DNA from: Hyphomicrobiales bacterium
GTDB lineage: Bacteria > Pseudomonadota > Alphaproteobacteria > Rhizobiales > Xanthobacteraceae
Direction: 5' to 3'
Assembly: GCA_021323775.1 (NCBI GenBank)
Contig: JAJPKK010000326.1
Location: forward strand, 1-64,000
Length of the DNA stretch: 64,000 nucleotides
A model generated the notes under the pieces. The model was not told where the DNA came from. It was given only the letters and a program-made list of their open reading frames with translations, and did no database searches. Shown here piece after piece: positions 59,351 to 64,000 of the stretch. Position 1 is the stretch's first letter. The number at the start of each line of letters is the position of its first letter. Both the position numbers and the translations under genes were made by a program.

Positions 59351-62290
59351 ATGACCGCGACCCACGGCTTTGAGCTGATCCGCGAGCAGAAGTTGTCGGA
59401 AATCAACTCGACGGCGCGCTATTACCGCCATGTCGCCACTGGCGCGGAGCTGATTTCGCTCCTCAACGCCGACGAGAACAAGGTGTTCGGCATCAGCTTC
59501 GCCACTCCACCGTCGGATTCGACGGGGGTCGCCCACATCCTGGAGCACTCGGTGCTCTGCGGGTCGCGCAAATACCCGATCAAGGAGCCGTTCGTCGAAC
59601 TGATGAAGAGTTCGCTCAACACCTTTCTCAACGCCATGACGTTTCCGGACAAGACCTGCTATCCGGTGGCAAGCCAGAACGTGCAGGACTTCTACAATCT
59701 CATCGACGTCTATCTGGATGCGGTGTTCCATCCGCGTCTTACGCCCCAGATTTTCCAGCAGGAGGGCTGGCATTACGAGCTTGACGCGCCCGATGCGCCG
59801 CTCCTCTACAAGGGCGTGGTGTTCAACGAGATGAAGGGGAACTATTCGTCCCCCGACAGCATGCTGCGCGAATTCTCGCAACAGTCGCTTTACCCGGACA
59901 TTACCTACGGGCTCGATTCCGGCGGCGATCCGAAGCACATTCCGGACCTCACTTACGAACAGCTCAAAGAGTTCCACGCCAGGCACTATCACCCGTCCAA
60001 CGCGAAGGTGTTCTTCTACGGCGACGACGACCCCGAGGAGCGGCTGCGCCTGCTCGATAAGTATCTTGGCGAATTCAATCGCATCGAGGTCGACGCTCGC
60101 GTGCCCCTCCAGCCGCGCTTTGCCGCGCCGAAACGATTGACCCGCACCTATGCGGCCGGCGCCGCCGAGGAGGAGCCGCAGGCCGAAGCGGAAAAGCCGA
60201 AGGAGTCGATGATCTCCGTAAACTGGATGATCGACGAGATCGCCGATGTCGAAACGGCCCTCGGCGTCGATATTCTGGAGCACATCCTCATCGGAAATCC
60301 GGCCGCGCCGCTCTACAAGGCGCTGATCGATTCCGGTCTTGGCGAAGGCCTGGCGGGCGGCGGCCTCGACGACGGGCTGCGCCAGCCAATGTTCTCGATC
60401 GGCCTCAAGGGCATCGATCCGGCCGACGGCGACAAGGTCGAAAAGCTGATTGCCGATACGATCGGCGGTCTCGCGGATCGTGGCATCGATCCGCTGACCG
60501 TCGAGGCTGCGCTCAATACGGTCGAGTTCCAACTGCGCGAGAACAACACCGGCTCGTTCCCGCGCGGGATCGTGTTCATGCTGCGGGCGCTGCGCACTTG
60601 GCTGCACGGGCGCGATCCGCTGACGCCGCTTGCCTTCGCGGAGCCGCTTTCGGCTATCAAGAACCGTGTCGCGAACGGCGAGCGGTATTTCGAGAACCTG
60701 CTCCGCCGCCATTTCGTCGACAATCCGCACCGCACCGTCATGCTGCTCAAACCGGACCATGAGCAGGCCGAACGCGAGGCGCAAGAGGAACGAGCGCACC
60801 TCGCGCAGGTGCGCGCCCGCATGACGGACGCCGAAATCAGCGCCGTGGTGGAGGAGACGCGCGCGCTGAAAGCGCTGCAGGAGCGGCCTGACCCGCCGGA
60901 GGCGCTCGCCGCCATCCCGACACTCAAGCTTTCGGATCTGCCGCGGGAGAACAAGACCATTCCAATCGAGGCGACGACCCTGCGCGATGCGCGTGTGCTC
61001 TGCCACGACCTCGCGACCAATGGGGTCGTCTATCTCGATTTGGGCTTTGACCTGCACACGCTGCCGGCGGACCTTCTCCCCTACGTGTCACTGTTCAGCC
61101 GCGCGCTGCTCGAAACCGGCGTTGGCGACGACGATTTCGTGCGTGTTTCGCAGAGGATCGGCCGCTCCACCGGCGGCATCCGGCCGATGCGCTGGACGTC
61201 GACCCTGTGGGGCAACCCGGGCGCCACCGCGTGGCTCACCTTGCGCGGCAAGGCGCTCCCGGACCAGACCGGCGAGCTGCTGGCCATCCTGCGAGACATC
61301 CTCGAACGCGCCCGGCTCGACAACCGCGAGCGCTTTGAACAGCTGGTGCTGGAGGAGAAGGCGGCGCTTGAGTCCCGGATTGTGCCGGCGGGATCGAGTT
61401 ACGTCGACCGCCGCCTGCGCGCTGCTTTGCATGAGGCCGATTGGGCGGAGGAGCAGATGGGCGGGGTGAGCTACCTGTTCTTCCTGCGCAAGCTCGCCGA
61501 CGATATGGAGACCGGCTGGGACGGCGTGCTGGCGGCGCTGGAGCGCATCCGCGCGACGCTTGTCAATCGCGCAGCCATGCTGTGCAATGTCACGGCGGAG
61601 GCCGCCGATTGGGCCCGGCTCAAGCCGCAGCTTGCGGATTTCCTCGGCGGCCTGCCTCTCACGGCCGTGACGGCCGCGCCGTGGCGGACCGCGGACGGAC
61701 CGCACGGCGAGGGCCTCGTGATGCCGACGAAGGTTAACTATGTCGGCAAAGGCGCGGATCTTTACCGTGAGGGCGTAAAGCCAAGCGGCGCCCATCTGGT
61801 GGCGCGCGCTTATCTTCGCACGAGTTGGCTGTGGGACAAGGTCCGGGTGCAGGGCGGCGCTTACGGCGGCCAGTGCATGTTCAACCGCTATTCGGGCGAT
61901 TTCACCTTCGTATCCTACCGCGACCCCAACCTGCTCGCCACGCTCGACATCTATGACCGCACGGCTGATTTCCTGCGGGGCGCCGACCTGGGCGCGGCGG
62001 AATTGACCCGCAACATCATCGGCACGATCGGGGAGGTCGATACCTACCGGCTTCCCGACGCCAAGGGCTTTACGTCTATGCAGCGCTATCTGATCGGCGA
62101 TACCGACGAGGCGCGCCAGCGCATGCGCGAGGAGATCCTGTCGACCACGGCCGCCGACATCCGCAAGTTCGGCGACGCCATGGCGCAGGTCGCGGCCAAG
62201 GGCCGGGTGGTGGTGCTCGGCTCCGAGCAGGCGATCGAGGCGGCGAATGCAGAAAGGCCGGGGCTGCTTACGGTGTCGCGGGTGATGTGA
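59351..62290 (+). CDS. M16C insulinase-family metallopeptidase (presequence-protease type)
   Basis: A 979-residue zinc peptidase related to mitochondrial PreP, which degrades short peptides in a closed chamber. The inverted zinc motif HILEH (about 62-66) is followed by the SVLCGSRKYP block and, later, by the Glu ligand in the NEMKGNYSSPDS region. The two M16 halves and the PreP-type linker account for the length. C-terminal region contains YGGQCMFNRYSGDFTFVSYRDP. Start ATG 59351 with GAGAGG upstream. It is likely cytoplasmic, as no signal peptide is seen. Confidence 0.88.
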   Translation: MTATHGFELIREQKLSEINSTARYYRHVATGAELISLLNADENKVFGISFATPPSDSTGVAHILEHSVLCGSRKYPIKEPFVELMKSSLNTFLNAMTFPDKTCYPVASQNVQDFYNLIDVYLDAVFHPRLTPQIFQQEGWHYELDAPDAPLLYKGVVFNEMKGNYSSPDSMLREFSQQSLYPDITYGLDSGGDPKHIPDLTYEQLKEFHARHYHPSNAKVFFYGDDDPEERLRLLDKYLGEFNRIEVDARVPLQPRFAAPKRLTRTYAAGAAEEEPQAEAEKPKESMISVNWMIDEIADVETALGVDILEHILIGNPAAPLYKALIDSGLGEGLAGGGLDDGLRQPMFSIGLKGIDPADGDKVEKLIADTIGGLADRGIDPLTVEAALNTVEFQLRENNTGSFPRGIVFMLRALRTWLHGRDPLTPLAFAEPLSAIKNRVANGERYFENLLRRHFVDNPHRTVMLLKPDHEQAEREAQEERAHLAQVRARMTDAEISAVVEETRALKALQERPDPPEALAAIPTLKLSDLPRENKTIPIEATTLRDARVLCHDLATNGVVYLDLGFDLHTLPADLLPYVSLFSRALLETGVGDDDFVRVSQRIGRSTGGIRPMRWTSTLWGNPGATAWLTLRGKALPDQTGELLAILRDILERARLDNRERFEQLVLEEKAALESRIVPAGSSYVDRRLRAALHEADWAEEQMGGVSYLFFLRKLADDMETGWDGVLAALERIRATLVNRAAMLCNVTAEAADWARLKPQLADFLGGLPLTAVTAAPWRTADGPHGEGLVMPTKVNYVGKGADLYREGVKPSGAHLVARAYLRTSWLWDKVRVQGGAYGGQCMFNRYSGDFTFVSYRDPNLLATLDIYDRTADFLRGADLGAAELTRNIIGTIGEVDTYRLPDAKGFTSMQRYLIGDTDEARQRMREEILSTTAADIRKFGDAMAQVAAKGRVVVLGSEQAIEAANAERPGLLTVSRVM

Positions 62291-62417
62291 GGAGGCGGAT
62301 GGGGCGCAGGTGTCGTCGCTCCCTGCTATGCCGGCTGAGGCGTGTGCGTCCCAGGCTTCATATCTTGCGCCCAAATTAGACCTGTTTAAAACAATAGTCG
62401 CCATACGGGAGGACACG

Positions 62418-63188
62418 ATGATCGCACGAGGAACAATGATGAGCCTGGCCCTGCCGCTTCGCCATATCGGCCTCGGCCTGTTCGTCGCCCTGCTCATGCT
62501 CAGCCAGCCCGGCCAGGCCGGCGCTGCGGAAGCCGCAAAGGCCGGCGAACGCTTCGAGGTGACGAGCATCAAGGCGGTGCGGCCGACACTGGCGGACACG
62601 GTCGCGGCGCTGCAGCGGCGCGACATTGCGGGCGCCAAGACCGCCTTCGAGGCGTACGATTCGGCCTGGAACGGCATCGAGGTCTACATCAACACCCGCA
62701 GCAAGGACATGTACGATGCCCTGGAGCACGTCTTCCAGGCCAGGATCGAGAAGGCGCTCAACGCACCCAATCCCGACGTGCCGGCGCTGCTCGCCGACGC
62801 CCAGGCAATGCTTGTCAAGTATGACGAAGCGATCGACATGGTATCGAAGGCAGCGCCCCTCAATCTGCTCTATGACGATATCGCCCGCCTGCGCATCGTT
62901 CGGGCGCACCTGCGCGAAGTCGTCCCGGCCCTCAGGGCCGGAAATTTCGACAAGGCGCGGAAATCCTTTGCGGCCTTCGACACCGAATGGGACAGCATCG
63001 AGGACATGGTCAAGGCGCACTCCGCTGACGACTATGTGGCGATCGAGAAAGGCATGATCGACATCGAAAAGGCGCTGATGCCTGAGAAGCCGGACGTCGC
63101 GGCGGCGACCGCATTGGTCAACGACGTGATGGCGAAATACAATGCCACCGTGACGGCATTGACGAGAGAGGCCCGGAGCCGTCCTTAG
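62418..63188 (+). CDS. Exported protein with two repeated helical domains
   Basis: A 256-residue protein with a signal peptide (LGLFVALLMLSQPGQAGA, about 18-37). Two similar helical units follow (about 55-140 and 160-245), each with AKTAFEAYDSAWNGIE-like or ARKSFAAFDTEWDSIE, a YDALE/YVAIE segment and a PDVPALL or PDVAAAT end. This duplication resembles the iron-uptake (EfeO/EfeU-like) or imelysin-type helical bundles, but no metal-binding HxxE motif is evident. ATG 62418 follows GGGAGGA. It is 128 bases upstream of a small membrane protein and may share its operon. Function unknown. Confidence 0.72.
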   Translation: MIARGTMMSLALPLRHIGLGLFVALLMLSQPGQAGAAEAAKAGERFEVTSIKAVRPTLADTVAALQRRDIAGAKTAFEAYDSAWNGIEVYINTRSKDMYDALEHVFQARIEKALNAPNPDVPALLADAQAMLVKYDEAIDMVSKAAPLNLLYDDIARLRIVRAHLREVVPALRAGNFDKARKSFAAFDTEWDSIEDMVKAHSADDYVAIEKGMIDIEKALMPEKPDVAAATALVNDVMAKYNATVTALTREARSRP

Positions 63189-63226
63189 GTTCGGTGAAGG
63201 AATAACGGCGCCACCTGTCTTGCTCT

Positions 63227-63240
63227 CCCCCGCAAGCGGG
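63227..63240. repeat. REP-like palindrome
   Basis: CCCCGC AA GCGGGG (63227-63240) with flanking pyrimidine- and purine-rich extensions, a member of the CTTGC-type palindromes. It lies between the exported-protein and membrane-protein genes. Confidence 0.6.
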
Positions 63241-63316
63241 GAAGGGGAAGTTCGCTCCGCCTCTGCGCAATAATTGAAGCAGTTATTCGCGGAAGAGCCT
63301 TAGAGGATGACCCCCG

Positions 63317-63787
63317 ATGGACGCGCAACCACCGCAGGCTCCCGGCGATTCCGCGCGAGCCGACCGCCTTGAACTCCTGCGTCGCTGGATTCTCTTCATT
63401 CTCGCGCTCGGCCTGCTCGGCACCGTGACGGAGCTGGTGTTGCTGGAGCATTATGAGGAGCCGCTGCAGTTCGTGCCCCTGGTTCTGATCATGGCGGCGT
63501 TCGGCGTATTGTGGTGGGAGTTCAGGCGGAGCGATCTGGCGAGCCGCCGCGCCATGCAGATCGTGATGGCGCTGTTCGTGGTGGCGGGTTTCGTTGGCTT
63601 CGCGGCGCACTTTCTGGGGTCGGCCGAGTACCAGCTGGAGCTCAATCCGGACATGAGCAATAGGGATCTGATCGAAAAAATCCTGCGCGCCAAGGCGCCG
63701 CCCCTGCTCGCGCCAGGCATGATGCTGCAATTGGGCTTGCTTGGCCTTGCCTATGTGTTCTCGGATCCTGGGACTTCGAAGGAGTGA
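63317..63787 (+). CDS. Small membrane protein of unknown function
   Basis: A 156-residue protein with about four hydrophobic segments: LRRWILFILALGLLGTVTELVLLE (about 21-44), PLQFVPLVLIMAAFGVLWWE (about 49-68), RAMQIVMALFVVAGFVGFAA (about 78-97) and a C-terminal MMLQLGLLGLAYVF. The N-terminus is acidic and Pro/Gln-rich. No domain was recognised. The next start is seven bases downstream, so it probably shares an operon with the helix-hairpin-helix protein. Confidence 0.7.
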   Translation: MDAQPPQAPGDSARADRLELLRRWILFILALGLLGTVTELVLLEHYEEPLQFVPLVLIMAAFGVLWWEFRRSDLASRRAMQIVMALFVVAGFVGFAAHFLGSAEYQLELNPDMSNRDLIEKILRAKAPPLLAPGMMLQLGLLGLAYVFSDPGTSKE

Positions 63788-63793
63788 GATGAA

Positions 63794-64000
63794 ATGACCA
63801 TGAACCGGGCCGGCGGGTTTTTCGGAATGCCCGCAATTGCGCTGGCGCTCCTGGTGACGCATGCATCGCCCGCTGCCGCACAAGCCGCAACAGGACTGAT
63901 CAACCCCAACACCGCAACCGAAAGCGAGCTGCAAGCGCTTCCTGCCATGACGCCCGCCATCGTGAAGGGCATCATCGAGCGGCGCCCGTTCAAGAGCGTG
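63794..64000 (+). CDS. Exported helix-hairpin-helix protein, ComEA-like (cut by window edge)
   Basis: A 69-residue start of a protein with a signal peptide (GMPAIALALLVTHASPAAA) followed by INPNTATESELQALPAM and AIVKGIIERRPFK, the helix-hairpin-helix motif of ComEA-type DNA-binding proteins. ATG 63794 is preceded by GGAG. The rest lies beyond the window. A role in binding DNA outside the cell or in the periplasm is inferred from the motif. Confidence 0.7.
   Translation, partial: MTMNRAGGFFGMPAIALALLVTHASPAAAQAATGLINPNTATESELQALPAMTPAIVKGIIERRPFKSV

Noticed and set aside
1-64000. tRNA and rRNA genes
   Set aside because: No T-arm or acceptor-stem patterns of tRNA and no rRNA signatures were recognised by eye; a covariance search would be decisive.

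Overview
The window looks like chromosomal DNA of a high-GC alphaproteobacterium of the order Rhizobiales/Hyphomicrobiales, near Bradyrhizobium, Rhodopseudomonas or Xanthobacteraceae. The basis is codon use, an infC-rpmI-rplT-pheS-pheT translation block whose IF3 seems to start at AUU, a plant-type glutamate-cysteine ligase, several CO-dehydrogenase/xanthine-dehydrogenase-like molybdoenzyme genes, a Bug/TctC binding protein, and many short GC-rich palindromic repeats. No rRNA, tRNA or CRISPR array was seen.

Layout. 0-9.5 kb: an MqsR/MqsA toxin-antitoxin pair with its promoter/operator and terminator, a PcaD-like hydrolase, two exported NHL-repeat proteins, an orphan tungstate-binding-like protein, a lipoprotein, gshA and an MNT/HEPN pair. 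9.6-14.8 kb: a tightly overlapping hydrolase-coxG-like-FAD subunit-Mo subunit-2Fe2S subunit operon, with palindromic repeats embedded in the gene ends. 14.9-24.7 kb: methyltransferase, DUF4202 protein, PAN-domain protein, a Kef-type antiporter, then the translation genes. 25-37.8 kb: hydrolase, queG operon, uppP, a GlcG-like protein, an acyl-CoA dehydrogenase broken by one TGA codon, a TctC receptor, a stand-alone molybdoenzyme large subunit and a GNAT enzyme.

The accessory region is about 38.3-51.5 kb. It begins with an ISNCY-type transposase remnant. It carries a gene fusing a RelE-like domain to a superfamily 1 helicase, then a complete type I Zorya anti-phage operon (zorA-zorB-zorC-zorD, minus strand). 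Beyond zorA lie remnants of other defence systems: a broken DEAD/DEAH-helicase fragment, a WYL regulator of the BrxR/CapW type missing its N-terminal DNA-binding domain, the start of brxA, and a short piece that reads like brxC. The last piece is interrupted by four tandem 183-193 bp palindromic repeats. I read this as a defence island in which Zorya is intact and a BREX locus has been deleted and decayed.

51.7-64 kb returns to core-type genes: patatin, CBS protein, rhomboid, aldo/keto reductase, pncB, a PQQ dehydrogenase, an M16C peptidase, a duplicated-domain exported protein, a membrane protein and a truncated helix-hairpin-helix protein at the edge.
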